From assembly GCF_015160875.1 (NCBI RefSeq), contig NZ_CP063374.1, forward strand, positions 4,405,501 through 4,469,500: a DNA stretch of 64,000 nt, read 5' to 3'. Both the position numbers and the translations under genes were made by a program. Within the stretch, counting starts at the first letter, position 1. The number at the start of each line of letters is the position of its first letter. Below, in pieces: positions 49,970 to 58,935 of the stretch. The notes under the pieces are model-generated. The model ran no database searches, was not told the DNA's origin, and worked only from the letters and a program-made list of their open reading frames with translations. The stretch comes from Streptomyces chromofuscus (GTDB lineage: Bacteria > Actinomycetota > Actinomycetes > Streptomycetales > Streptomycetaceae).

Positions 49970-51178
49970 ATGGGGAAGTTACTAATGGTTGGGTGCGGCT
50001 GGATGGGTCGCCCGTATCTGGGGCGGGCCCACGCGCGTGGCCTGGACGTCTCGGTCCTGGACACCGCCGACGCACTGGGGTGGGACGAGACCAAGGCCGC
50101 TCTGGGCCCGGGTGACCGGGGGTATCCGGTGACGGCGACGGACGACGAGGGCTGGCTGGCGGCGGCGACCACCGCCCTGGCCGACGGGCCGGTCGCCGGT
50201 GTGCTGGGCTTCTCGGAGCCGCACATCGTCGCGGCCGCGATGCTGGCCGAGGAGCTGGGTCTGCCGGGCCCCGGGGTACGGGCCGCGGTCATCTCCCGCA
50301 ACAAGCTGATGCAGCGCGAGGTGTTCGGCCGGGCCGGGCTCAACCAGCCCGAGTACCTGCACGCTCGGGACGTACGGGCGGCCGAGTCCTTCGCGGCGGG
50401 CCGCTACCCGGTGGTGCTGAAACCTTTGTCCAGCATGGGCAGTCTGGGCGTGCGGGTCGTCGCCGACCCTCACGAACTGCGGGCCTGGGTGAACGAGCAG
50501 GCCGCGAGTGCCGCTTTCCTGGTTGAGGAGTACCTCGACGGTCCGGAGTTCAGCGTCGAGGCCCTGATTGTCGACGGCGCACCGGTCTTCGAAAGCGTCA
50601 CCGCGAAGACCACCACGGTGGCGCCCTGTCGGGTCGAGCTGGCCCACCACGTCCCCGCCAGTCTCGACGCGCCCGACCGGCAGGCGATCTCGACCCTGCT
50701 TCGCCAGGTGATCGGGGCGCTGGGCATGCGTACCGGCGTCGTTCATTTCGAGCTCATCCTGCGCTCCGACGGCCCCCACATAGTGGAGATCGCCACCCGC
50801 ACGCCCGGCGACTACCTGATGGACGTCATCCAGGCTGCCACTGACGTCGACCTCTACGACGCCGCGGTCGCGGCGGCCTGTGGACTCCCGCTCAACCTGC
50901 CGCCCGGCGCTGCCGCGCCCCCGCCACGGATGGCCTCGGTCTGGTTCCCGACGCCTCCGGCCGGCACGGTAAGCGCCGTCGAGGGCGTGGAGCGAGTGGA
51001 GAAGCTCCCCGGCGTGGTGAAGATAGAGATCGACGTGGCACCCGGCGACGAGGTCCACGAGCTGCGCTCCTCGATGGACCGGGTCGGCATGGTGGTCTAC
51101 CAGGCCCCCGACCGGCAGGAACTCGATGCATTGCTGGCCCGCGTGCGCGACGAACTGCGCATCGCGGTGACGAGGTGA
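49970..51178 (+). CDS. ATP-grasp ligase 1 of the island cluster
   Basis: A 402-residue ATP-grasp enzyme. An N-terminal Rossmann-like domain (KLLMVGCGWMGRPYLGRA) is followed by YPVVLKPLSSMGSLGV (ATP lid), FLVEEYLDGPEFSVEAL and the metal-binding HFELILRSDGPHIVEIATR. The arrangement fits L-amino-acid ligases or carnosine synthase relatives, which join a carboxylate to an amine via an acyl-phosphate. ATG 49970 follows GGGGGA; the longer frame to 49922 would begin inside the promoter (TACAAG at 49943). Codons 4 and 5 are TTA CTA, both rare, so translation likely depends on bldA. It is the first gene of a coupled operon. Confidence 0.88.
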   Translation: MGKLLMVGCGWMGRPYLGRAHARGLDVSVLDTADALGWDETKAALGPGDRGYPVTATDDEGWLAAATTALADGPVAGVLGFSEPHIVAAAMLAEELGLPGPGVRAAVISRNKLMQREVFGRAGLNQPEYLHARDVRAAESFAAGRYPVVLKPLSSMGSLGVRVVADPHELRAWVNEQAASAAFLVEEYLDGPEFSVEALIVDGAPVFESVTAKTTTVAPCRVELAHHVPASLDAPDRQAISTLLRQVIGALGMRTGVVHFELILRSDGPHIVEIATRTPGDYLMDVIQAATDVDLYDAAVAAACGLPLNLPPGAAAPPPRMASVWFPTPPAGTVSAVEGVERVEKLPGVVKIEIDVAPGDEVHELRSSMDRVGMVVYQAPDRQELDALLARVRDELRIAVTR

Positions 51179-52398
51179 GCCGGACCTCGGCTCACGGGGG
51201 AAGCGTCGTCCTGGTGGACCCGGCCATGACCGGGCACCCGTTCAAGGACGCATGTCGCCGTCGGGCTCTGCCGACCATCTCGCTGTACACCTTGGACGAG
51301 ACGCTGCTCGCGTCCTACGACCCCGACTACCGGCGTGACGACGAGCAAGTGCTGCACGCCACCGACGCGGACGAGGCCGCCGGGCTGCTGACGGGGCCGG
51401 TCCGCGCGGTCGTCCCGACCACCGAGCCGTCGGTGGAGATCGGGGACCGGCTGAGCGAGCTGCTCGGGGTGCCGGGGAATCCGGCGGTCACCGCGTCGGC
51501 CCGGCGCTCCAAGGCGGCGATGCGACGACACGCCGTGGAGTCGGGCATCCGGGTTCCGGCCTTCGAGGTCGTCTCCCGGGACCGTATCGCCGAGGCGGCG
51601 GCGCGGATCGGCTTACCGGCCATCGCCAAGCCGCAGCGCGGTGCGGGCTCGCACGGGGTGACCGTCCTCTCCGATCCGGCAGCCGTGGGCGACCTTCCGG
51701 CCCGCGACCTGTTCGGCGGCGCGAACGCGGAGTGGCTGGTTGAGGAGTACGTGCGCGGCCGGGAGATCGCCGTCAACTGCTTCAGCCAGGACGGCCGCCA
51801 CCGGGTGCTGGACATGTGGGAGTACCAGCAGCCGGACGGCGCCGACTACGACCAGCCGTACTGGAACCTCGTCCAACTTCGCCCCGACGACCCCGACTGG
51901 CCGGCCGCGGAGCGCTTCGTCCGCAAGGCGCTGGACGCCTACCGGGTGCGGCTGGGTCCCAGTCACACCGAGATCAAGACGGATGCCGCGGGACCCTGCC
52001 TGATGGAGCTGGCCAGCCGGCTTCCCGGCGCGCACATGACCGACCACTGGCGCCTGCACAGCACCATCAGACCCTACGACGACACCCTTGCCGCCTACCT
52101 GGGAGAGGACACGGGGCTGCTTTCCCGCGACCTCGGGTTCGACGCGGCGCTGGGCATCTGCTGCCTGCGGAACGACGACCGGCCCGGGGTGCTCACTGAG
52201 CTGGCGGGTCTGGACGAGATCCGGCTGACCGCCGGGGTGGACGCCGTCTATCCCAGCGTCGCTCCCGGCGACTTCGTGCCCCTCACCCGCGATCTGGGAT
52301 CCCTCACCGCTTTCGTGCTCGTCCACGGCCAGGACGCGGCCGAGGTCGACGCACTGCTGCGCACTGTCCGCCAAAGCATGCGATTGGAACTCAAATGA
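51175..52398 (+). CDS. ATP-grasp ligase 2 of the island cluster
   Basis: A 407-residue ATP-grasp protein. GLPAIAKPQRGAGSHGV is the ATP-binding lid, EWLVEEYVRGREIAVNCF the following strand, and HTEIKTDAAGPCLMELASR the metal-binding catalytic strand. The N-terminal substrate domain has VVLVDPAMTGHPFKDACRRR. It probably forms a second amide bond. GTG 51175 overlaps the stop of ligase 1 (GTGA). It contains an in-frame TTA at 51613-51615 (codon 147), a second bldA target in the operon. Sequence divergence from ligases 1 and 3 suggests different substrates rather than recent duplication. Confidence 0.87.
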   Translation: MSRTSAHGGSVVLVDPAMTGHPFKDACRRRALPTISLYTLDETLLASYDPDYRRDDEQVLHATDADEAAGLLTGPVRAVVPTTEPSVEIGDRLSELLGVPGNPAVTASARRSKAAMRRHAVESGIRVPAFEVVSRDRIAEAAARIGLPAIAKPQRGAGSHGVTVLSDPAAVGDLPARDLFGGANAEWLVEEYVRGREIAVNCFSQDGRHRVLDMWEYQQPDGADYDQPYWNLVQLRPDDPDWPAAERFVRKALDAYRVRLGPSHTEIKTDAAGPCLMELASRLPGAHMTDHWRLHSTIRPYDDTLAAYLGEDTGLLSRDLGFDAALGICCLRNDDRPGVLTELAGLDEIRLTAGVDAVYPSVAPGDFVPLTRDLGSLTAFVLVHGQDAAEVDALLRTVRQSMRLELK

Positions 52399-53828
52399 TC
52401 AACCTCATGCCCGGCAAGACGCTGATGAAGTTTGACCGCCAACTCCCCTTCTACAACTGGCTCTACCCGATGAAGGGCCAAGAGCTGGACACGGTCACGC
52501 ACCACGAATTCCACTCCGGGATGCGGACGGAGGGGGTGCGCTCTCGCGCGCTCTACTTCCACATACCGTTCTGCGACACGATATGTACCTTCTGCACCCT
52601 CAATCGGGGCCTGGGAAGTACCGGGGACGAGCAGATCGAGACGTATGTCCAGGCCCTGCTCAAGGAGATCGCGCTCAAGGGCCGTTACGCCGAGGCCACT
52701 TCGATACCGATCCGGGCGATCTTCTTCGGCGGCGGCACGCCGACCACGCTGACCGCCGACCAGATCACCCGCATCGGCCGGGCCATGCGCGAGCACTTCG
52801 ACCTCTCTCAGCTCCAGGAGTTCACGTTCGAGGCCGAGGTCAAGAGCGTGACCGAGGAGAAGTGCGCGGCGATGCGGGACATCGGCGTGAACAAGGTCCG
52901 GTTCGGCCTGCAGAGCTTCGACCCGCTGTACCGCGAGCTGTTCAACATCACCGCGACGATCGAGCAGGAGTACGCCGCGGTCGAACTGTTCAAGAAGTAC
53001 TTCGAGTACACGAGCTTCGACATGATCTACGGGATGCACGGCCAGACGTTCGAGCAGTTCTCCCGGGACATCGAGTACGCCACGAGTCTGGGCACCGCGA
53101 CGATGGAGCTGTATCCCATCAGCAACGTCGTCACCCAGGCACCGCTCCACCGCTCCTACGAGGCGCGCGGCCTCAAGCCGCTGAGCTTCATCGACAAGAT
53201 GGCCATGACCATCTACCTGAACCAGTACATGCGCGCCTCGGGGTTCCAGCAGCACAACGGGCACGGCTATCTCCGACTGCCGGAGGGGCAGAGGCCGACG
53301 ACACCCTTCATCTCGCGCGACTACCTCAACCTGTACAACACCCACACCTGGTCGTACCACGACGACGAACTGATCGGTCTGGGCAACAGCGCCATCTCGC
53401 AGGTCGCCAACCACACCGTCATGAATGACGAGAACCGCGCCACCTATGTCAAGAACCTGATGGAGAACGACGATGTGAAGATCAACATCACCGTCGGTGA
53501 CGGCATCCCCTACGAGCGGGGAATCATCCTGGCCCTGCCCTACTTCGGCTGGCTCGACAAGAGCCGCATCGCCTGGGAGCACATTCCCGGCGAACTCACC
53601 GACAAGCTCGCCCTGCTGGTCGCCGAGGGAATGCTCGAGGAGGACCGGGAGGAGTTCCGGATCACCGAGCTGGGCTGGATCTGGTACGCCAACATGATGT
53701 ACTACCTCTCGCCGGCCTCGGACCAGAAGGTGCTCGACGAGTTCACCGCTCTCAAGCGCAGGACCAAGGGCCTCACCGACGGCGACGACCGGATGCTTCC
53801 GTTGCTGCCGATGGCGTCGGTCCGGTGA
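52395..53828 (+). CDS. HemN-like radical SAM enzyme
   Basis: A 477-residue class-C-type radical SAM protein resembling coproporphyrinogen III dehydrogenase. The [4Fe-4S] cysteines are Cys60, Cys64 and Cys67 in HIPFCDTICTFC. RAIFFGGGTPTTL is the SAM-binding glycine motif. The C-terminal HemN domain (EEFRITELGWIWYANMMYYL) is present. HemN-like enzymes in biosynthetic clusters commonly methylate or cyclopropanate unactivated carbons using two SAM molecules; heme synthesis is unlikely here. It starts by ATGA overlap with ligase 2. Lower G+C than the backbone genes by eye. Confidence 0.9.
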   Translation: MINLMPGKTLMKFDRQLPFYNWLYPMKGQELDTVTHHEFHSGMRTEGVRSRALYFHIPFCDTICTFCTLNRGLGSTGDEQIETYVQALLKEIALKGRYAEATSIPIRAIFFGGGTPTTLTADQITRIGRAMREHFDLSQLQEFTFEAEVKSVTEEKCAAMRDIGVNKVRFGLQSFDPLYRELFNITATIEQEYAAVELFKKYFEYTSFDMIYGMHGQTFEQFSRDIEYATSLGTATMELYPISNVVTQAPLHRSYEARGLKPLSFIDKMAMTIYLNQYMRASGFQQHNGHGYLRLPEGQRPTTPFISRDYLNLYNTHTWSYHDDELIGLGNSAISQVANHTVMNDENRATYVKNLMENDDVKINITVGDGIPYERGIILALPYFGWLDKSRIAWEHIPGELTDKLALLVAEGMLEEDREEFRITELGWIWYANMMYYLSPASDQKVLDEFTALKRRTKGLTDGDDRMLPLLPMASVR

Positions 53829-55048
53829 GCGAGCCCTCGAAGGCTCTGCCACTGTGGCGGCTCGACGGTCTGCAGGCGCTGCTCGCGACCGGATCGCTGC
53901 TCAACGCCATCGCGTTCTTCGCGGCCATGCCCTTCGCGTCGATCTATCTGGCCTCCCGCACCTCGCTGTCCGAGGTGGCGATCGGAGCGGTCGTCGGATC
54001 GATCGCGCTCATCGCGTCGGTGGGCGGCGTGGTGGGCGGGACACTCGTGGACCGCTTCGGCACCGTGCCCATGATGGTCCTGGGGCTCTGCGCGTACGTG
54101 GCCATCTACGCGGGACTCACCGTCGCGAAGGGTGCGCCCGCGATCGTCTCCCTGCTCCTGGGACTGGGCCTGGCCCGACTCTTCGTCGAGCCCGGCGGCA
54201 AGAAGCTGATGTCGCTGGCGGCGGACGAGGACGGACGTATCTTCCGCGTGCGCTACATGGTCCTGTGCTTCGGCGGCATCGTCGGTCCGGCGATCGGTGG
54301 CGTCCTCTACAGCATCAGCGCCGTCGCGTTCTTCGCCGTTCCGGCCGTGTTCTACACGGGCTATCTGCTGCTGATCCTGGCCCGCCGCACGCGGCTCGCG
54401 GCGCTGGAGGGCAGCGCCGAGGACAGAGGTCCTCGTTACCCGCTCCGGGCCGCGCTGCGTGACCGGCTGCTGCTCGCCGCGTCGGCGGCCGGGCTGGTCA
54501 TCTTCTTCGTGTTCTCCCAGCTGGAGTCGATGATCCCGCTGTACATGGCGGGCGAGTGGGGCGAGGACGCCGTGCGCTACTTCGCCGGCCTCTTCATCGC
54601 CAACGCCGTCCTGGCGCTGCTGCTCCAGGTGCCCATCGTGTGGCTGTCTCGGAAGGTGCGGCCCAACCTCATGGTCGTCATCGGCTGTGTCGGGTTCGCC
54701 CTGTCGTTCCTGTGCTTCTACGCCGCCGCCACCGAAGGCCTGTTCATGCTCTACCTGGGCATCGTCTTCTGGACCATCGGTGAGGGCGTGCTGCTGCCGT
54801 TGCCCGACATCGCCGTCCACGAGCTCGCGAGCGATGACCGCAAGGGCACCTACTTCGGCATCGCCGAGATTCGCTACCTCGGGTTCTTCGCCGGCCCCTT
54901 CGTCGGCGGACTGCTGCTGGGCGGCGACGTCGCCTACTTCGTGGTGATGGCCCTGTCGATTTTTGTGTGCGCGCCACTGCTGATGTCCAGGCGCAAGACC
55001 GCGGCGAGCAACGGACGAACGGAGGTGACCGTCGGTGCGGACGCATGA
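53825..55048 (+). CDS. MFS exporter of the island cluster
   Basis: A 407-residue major facilitator protein with 12 predicted membrane spans. The motif A region between TM2 and TM3 is GGTLVDRFGTVPMMV. The loop after TM6 (RRTRLAALEGSAEDRG) is cytoplasmic. The drug:H+ antiporter type is expected to export the cluster product and give self-protection. GTG 53825 overlaps the radical SAM stop. Its own stop overlaps the third ligase by 14 bases. Confidence 0.88.
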   Translation: MSEPSKALPLWRLDGLQALLATGSLLNAIAFFAAMPFASIYLASRTSLSEVAIGAVVGSIALIASVGGVVGGTLVDRFGTVPMMVLGLCAYVAIYAGLTVAKGAPAIVSLLLGLGLARLFVEPGGKKLMSLAADEDGRIFRVRYMVLCFGGIVGPAIGGVLYSISAVAFFAVPAVFYTGYLLLILARRTRLAALEGSAEDRGPRYPLRAALRDRLLLAASAAGLVIFFVFSQLESMIPLYMAGEWGEDAVRYFAGLFIANAVLALLLQVPIVWLSRKVRPNLMVVIGCVGFALSFLCFYAAATEGLFMLYLGIVFWTIGEGVLLPLPDIAVHELASDDRKGTYFGIAEIRYLGFFAGPFVGGLLLGGDVAYFVVMALSIFVCAPLLMSRRKTAASNGRTEVTVGADA

Positions 55049-56249
55049 CGACGGCCTGATTCTGGTGGCGCACCGCATCCCAGCGCAGGTCACGCCGGTG
55101 GGCGAGTGGCTGGCCGAGGTGGCGGACCGGGTCGTGCTCATCACCAGTGAGGAGGCCGGGCCCGGATACGCCGGCCAGTTCGGCGAGGTGATCCCGGTCG
55201 CCGACTACTCCGGTTCCGACGCCGTGATCGCCCATGTCGACCGGCTGTGCGCCGAGCACACGGTGTCCGCTGTCGTCCACGGGACCGAGGACGACATCCT
55301 GCGGCTCGCCCGGGCCCGCGACCGGCACGGGATCGCCGGACTCCCTGCCGCGGACGCGCTGGTGTTTCGGGACAAACACGCCATGAAGGCCGCCGTGGCC
55401 GCGGCCGTGCCGACGCCACAGTTCCTCGTCCCCACCGGGCGCGCCGATGCCGAGGAGTTCGCAGAGCGGGCCGGCTGGCCGGTGGTCGTCAAGCCGCGGC
55501 TGGGCTACGGATCGCGTGGCGTCGCCGTGGTCCACGACGTCGGCGAGCTGACGGCCCAGCTGTCCGGCCGCGATCCGGACGACGTTCTGATCGAGGCCTA
55601 CCTGCCGGGTGCCGTCCACCATGTCGACGGCTTCATGCGCGAGGGCGAGGTGCTCTTCGCCCTTCCCTCACGCTATGTCAACTCGTGTTTGTCCTTCGCG
55701 GACGGAGAGAGCCTGGGCAGTGCCCAGCTCGACGAGCACGACCCACTCGGGAAGCGCCTCGTCGATTTCGCCGAGAGAGCTGTCGCCGCTCTGCCTCCGA
55801 CCGGGTTCACCCCCTTCCACCTCGAGGTGTTCCTCCACGAGGACACGGAGGAGCTGTACTTCTGCGAGATCGGGGCGCGCCTGGGCGGCGGGCACGTGTA
55901 CGAGACGCTCACCCTCAGCACAGGAGTCAACCCCGTCGAGCTCTGGTTCCGGGACCAGGCTGGACTGAGCCGCGGCGACGTCCCCTTCTCCCGTGGTCCC
56001 GAGTGCTACGGCTGGCTCCTCGTGCCCCCACACCGTGGCACTTTGGAGGAGATCACGGACATGCGCCTGCCCGATTCGGCGGTGCACCACCGCCTGCCCG
56101 ACGAGCTCCCCGCCGCCTATGCCGCGGCCACGGCGTCGACGGACGCGGTTGTGTCGTTCGTCGTACGCGGCATTGACAACGCGGCGGTGGAAGCCGCTCT
56201 GCACGAGTGTGCCCAATGGGCCTCCAACGCTCTGAGGTGGTCGGTGTGA
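55035..56249 (+). CDS. ATP-grasp ligase 3 of the island cluster
   Basis: A 404-residue ATP-grasp enzyme. WPVVVKPRLGYGSRGVAVV forms the ATP lid, DVLIEAYLPGAVHHVDGF the next strand, and HLEVFLHEDTEELYFCEIGARLGGG the metal-binding core. The N-terminal part ILVAHRIPAQVTPVGEWL is a biotin-carboxylase-like pre-grasp domain. It likely catalyses a further carboxylate-amine ligation. GTG 55035 lies 14 bases inside the MFS gene and the stop overlaps the SpeD-like gene (GTGA). Confidence 0.86.
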   Translation: MRTHDDGLILVAHRIPAQVTPVGEWLAEVADRVVLITSEEAGPGYAGQFGEVIPVADYSGSDAVIAHVDRLCAEHTVSAVVHGTEDDILRLARARDRHGIAGLPAADALVFRDKHAMKAAVAAAVPTPQFLVPTGRADAEEFAERAGWPVVVKPRLGYGSRGVAVVHDVGELTAQLSGRDPDDVLIEAYLPGAVHHVDGFMREGEVLFALPSRYVNSCLSFADGESLGSAQLDEHDPLGKRLVDFAERAVAALPPTGFTPFHLEVFLHEDTEELYFCEIGARLGGGHVYETLTLSTGVNPVELWFRDQAGLSRGDVPFSRGPECYGWLLVPPHRGTLEEITDMRLPDSAVHHRLPDELPAAYAAATASTDAVVSFVVRGIDNAAVEAALHECAQWASNALRWSV

Positions 56250-56635
56250 GCGTGTACGCCTTCTCCGGTACCCATGTGCTGTGCGACATCGTGGGCATCG
56301 CCGCCGAACGGATCAACGACAACGAGCTGATTCTCGAGGCCATCAGGAAGGGCATCGAGGCCAGTGGGGCGGAACTGTGCGGGGTGCAGACCAAGGAGTT
56401 CGAACCGGTCGGCGTCACGGCGGTGTACGTCCTGGCCGAATCGCATGTGTCGGTGCACACGTATCCCGAGCAGAGGTCGCTGTTTCTGGACGCCTTCACC
56501 TGCGGCACGCGCTGTGATCCGCAGCGCATCGTGGACGTGGTCCTCGAAGCGCTCGGGCCGTGTGAGCACCGCACCAGCGTGCTGAGTCGCGGAGAACCGG
56601 TCCGCGTCCTGGCCTCCGCGGGGTACGCCGCATGA
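56246..56635 (+). CDS. speD: SpeD-like pyruvoyl-dependent decarboxylase
   Basis: A 129-residue protein of the prokaryotic S-adenosylmethionine decarboxylase class. The self-cleavage site is Glu65-Ser66 in LAESHVSVHTYPEQ, where the serine becomes the pyruvoyl group, followed by the conserved LDAFTCG with the active-site cysteine. The core matches SpeD in length and order. SpeD normally makes decarboxylated SAM for aminopropyl transfer, but no spermidine synthase is nearby. Some SpeD homologues are reported to decarboxylate ornithine or arginine, so the substrate here is open. It is coupled on both sides. Confidence 0.88.
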   Translation: MSVYAFSGTHVLCDIVGIAAERINDNELILEAIRKGIEASGAELCGVQTKEFEPVGVTAVYVLAESHVSVHTYPEQRSLFLDAFTCGTRCDPQRIVDVVLEALGPCEHRTSVLSRGEPVRVLASAGYAA

Positions 56636-57921
56636 TCGGCGAGCAGGTCCGGGCGGCACACGAGGAACTCGTCGGGCGCGGCACGGGTGTGCGGGCGGCC
56701 TCCGCGGCCGCCTCGGACGCCACCAGCCGTCAGCGGGTCGGCTCCGACGCGCATGCGGCCATGGACACTTGGGAGAATCGATCCTGCTCGTTATTCCCCT
56801 ACCTGGAAGTGGTCAGGCACTTCCAGGCAGTGGGACGCAGCCAGGCGGATCCGGCCTTGGTGCGGCGGCTCTCCTCGGTCCCCGCGGACCGGCAGGACGC
56901 CTTCCTGGCGGCCTGGCTCCCGATGACCTGCGACCAGGAGACCGGAGGGTACGTCACCTATGCGGGCCTGCGTCCGCACCTGCTGGCCGCAGGAGCCGGC
57001 CAGGGCCAGGGGAGCGGGCGGGACCGGCTCCGTTCCCGCCTCGACGAACTCACCGTGGCGGTCCTGGGCGACCTCCTCCGCACGGAGGCAGCCGCCGCCG
57101 GCCTGGACGCGACGGCGTCCGCGGTCCGCGCCCGTCTCCGGGCGACGGCGCGACTGCTGGTCCTGTCCGGCGACCTCGCCCCCCGCTACCGGCTCGCCCC
57201 GTCCGTCACCACCGACGTGGCCGCGGCTCTGGCTCGGACGCAGGACTCCCTGGAGCCGCTCGCCGAGGCATCGGAACGCGCCGCGAAGACCGTCCTGGAG
57301 CTGGTGTCCCCCACGGTGGCGCAGACCGTCGTGCGCTCCGTGCTTCCGGTCACCCGACTGCACGACGAGATCATGTTCATCCGCTCCATCCAGGTCTTCG
57401 AGGCGCTGTACGAGCAGATCGGGCTTGCCGTCACGGAATCGCGTGACGCCCTCCTCGACGGGCGGCTCGACGAGGCGGCCGACGCCCTGGCCGCAGTGAC
57501 CGAGCGGATGACCGTGCTCCCGGCCCTGTTCCGCTTGCTGGGCACCATGCCGATCGAGGCGTTCGCGGTGATCCGCGGGTACACCAGCGGCCGTAGTGCC
57601 GTCCAGTCCCGCTCCTACCGGCGCATCGAAGCGGCGTGCGCGCCCCGCCCACCGTCGGATGCCGTGGGCACCTCGTGGACCGGACCGACCCTCCAGGAGG
57701 TCTGGAGCGACGTCCGCACTCGCCCCGGAGCGGACCGGCTCACCGAGCAACTGAGGCGTCTGGACACCTCATGGCGCGGGATGAAGCGCAGCCACTGGGG
57801 CATCACGCTGCGCATCATCGGCGAGGTCCCCGGCACCGGCGGTACCGCCGGTGCCTCCTACCTGAAGAACACCTCCGAGACACCGCTGTTCCCGGCGCTG
57901 GCGGGGAAGGGAGACCGTTGA
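56632..57921 (+). CDS. Tryptophan 2,3-dioxygenase-like heme protein
   Basis: A 429-residue protein whose C-terminal 200 residues match the TDO superfamily: HDEIMFIRSIQVFEALYEQI, then GYTSGRSAVQSRSYRRIEA, then the heme-proximal segment SHWGITLRIIGEVPGTGGTA (His388) and ASYLKNTSETPLFPAL. Canonical TDO (about 280 residues) opens the indole ring of tryptophan to N-formylkynurenine; other members hydroxylate aromatic amino acids. The N-terminal half is helical and unlike TDO. The ATG overlaps speD and the stop overlaps the methyltransferase (TTGA). It probably supplies an oxidised aromatic building block. Confidence 0.8.
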   Translation: MIGEQVRAAHEELVGRGTGVRAASAAASDATSRQRVGSDAHAAMDTWENRSCSLFPYLEVVRHFQAVGRSQADPALVRRLSSVPADRQDAFLAAWLPMTCDQETGGYVTYAGLRPHLLAAGAGQGQGSGRDRLRSRLDELTVAVLGDLLRTEAAAAGLDATASAVRARLRATARLLVLSGDLAPRYRLAPSVTTDVAAALARTQDSLEPLAEASERAAKTVLELVSPTVAQTVVRSVLPVTRLHDEIMFIRSIQVFEALYEQIGLAVTESRDALLDGRLDEAADALAAVTERMTVLPALFRLLGTMPIEAFAVIRGYTSGRSAVQSRSYRRIEAACAPRPPSDAVGTSWTGPTLQEVWSDVRTRPGADRLTEQLRRLDTSWRGMKRSHWGITLRIIGEVPGTGGTAGASYLKNTSETPLFPALAGKGDR

Positions 57922-58931
57922 CAACGGAAGACGCAACCGCGGCCCGGCACGACGAGTTGCTCCGCCGCAAGATCATGGGACACCTGGTGTCCCGGTCCGT
58001 CTCCGCCGTCTGCGAACTCGGCGTCCCCGACCGCCTCGCGGACGGACCGTTGCCGGTGGCCGAACTGGCGCCGGCGGTGGGGGCGGATTCCGGAGCACTC
58101 GGCCGGTTCCTCCGGGTGCTCGCCGGAGAGGACCTGTTCGACGAGGTGGCGCCGGACGTCTTCGGTCTCACACCGCTCGGCACCCTGCTGTGCGCAGACA
58201 CCCCGGGCTCGCTGCGGCAGTTGGTGGAGCTGATGGGCGGCGAGGCCTTCCGGGTCTGGGAGGCCGCGGAGCACTCGCTGCGCACCGGCGACGCTGCGTT
58301 CCCCCGTGTCTTCGGGAAGCCCTACTTCGAGTGGCTCACCGAGCACCCCGACGCCGCCAAGCGTTTCGACGAGGGACAGGCCGGACTCGTCGAGCTGCGG
58401 CTGCGGCCGCTGCTGGGCCTCGACTGGTCCGGTGTCGGCACCGTCGTGGACATCGGAGGGGGGACCGGCGCTCTGCTGAGCCGGTTGCTGACCGGCAACG
58501 CCCATCTCCGGGGAACGGTGTTCGACCTGCCGCATGTGGGGGCCGCTGCGGCCCCGGCGTTGGCCGACGCCGGAGTCGCCGACCGGGCCACCGTCGCCGA
58601 GGGGGACTTCTTCGAGCGGATCCCGCCGGGTGCCGACGTCTATGTCCTGTCGCAGATCCTGCACGACTGGGCGGACCGTGACGCCGTGCGCATCCTGCAA
58701 CGGTGCCGCGAGGCCATGGGCGCCGACTCCCGCCTGCTGATCGTCGAACATGTGCTCCCGGAGAACGCTGGGGCCGGCGCCGCCGGGCTGCTCGATCTGC
58801 ACATGCTGGTGCTGCTCGGCGGCCAGGAGCGGACCCGGGTCCAGTGGGAGAGCCTGCTGGCCCGGGGTGGATTCCGTCTCGTGTCCGTCACCGAGGGTCC
58901 TCGGTCCTCGGTACTGGAAGCACAGGCATGA
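57918..58931 (+). CDS. O-methyltransferase of the island cluster
   Basis: A 337-residue class I methyltransferase of the plant-type/antibiotic O-methyltransferase family. An N-terminal winged-helix dimerisation domain (LLRRKIMGHLVSRSVSAVCE) precedes the SAM site VVDIGGGTGALL near residue 176. The catalytic region is LSQILHDWADRDA near 243, with the general-base histidine. It should methylate a phenol or hydroxyl. TTG 57918 has GGGGAAGGGAGA immediately upstream and overlaps the previous stop. The frame extending upstream belongs to another gene. Confidence 0.9.
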   Translation: MTTEDATAARHDELLRRKIMGHLVSRSVSAVCELGVPDRLADGPLPVAELAPAVGADSGALGRFLRVLAGEDLFDEVAPDVFGLTPLGTLLCADTPGSLRQLVELMGGEAFRVWEAAEHSLRTGDAAFPRVFGKPYFEWLTEHPDAAKRFDEGQAGLVELRLRPLLGLDWSGVGTVVDIGGGTGALLSRLLTGNAHLRGTVFDLPHVGAAAAPALADAGVADRATVAEGDFFERIPPGADVYVLSQILHDWADRDAVRILQRCREAMGADSRLLIVEHVLPENAGAGAAGLLDLHMLVLLGGQERTRVQWESLLARGGFRLVSVTEGPRSSVLEAQA

Positions 58932-58935
58932 CGTG

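Noticed and set aside
52395..53828. Calling the HemN-like gene a heme-biosynthesis coproporphyrinogen dehydrogenase
   Set aside because: Its operon contains ligases, an exporter and tailoring enzymes and no heme genes; HemN-like proteins in such settings do other radical chemistry.
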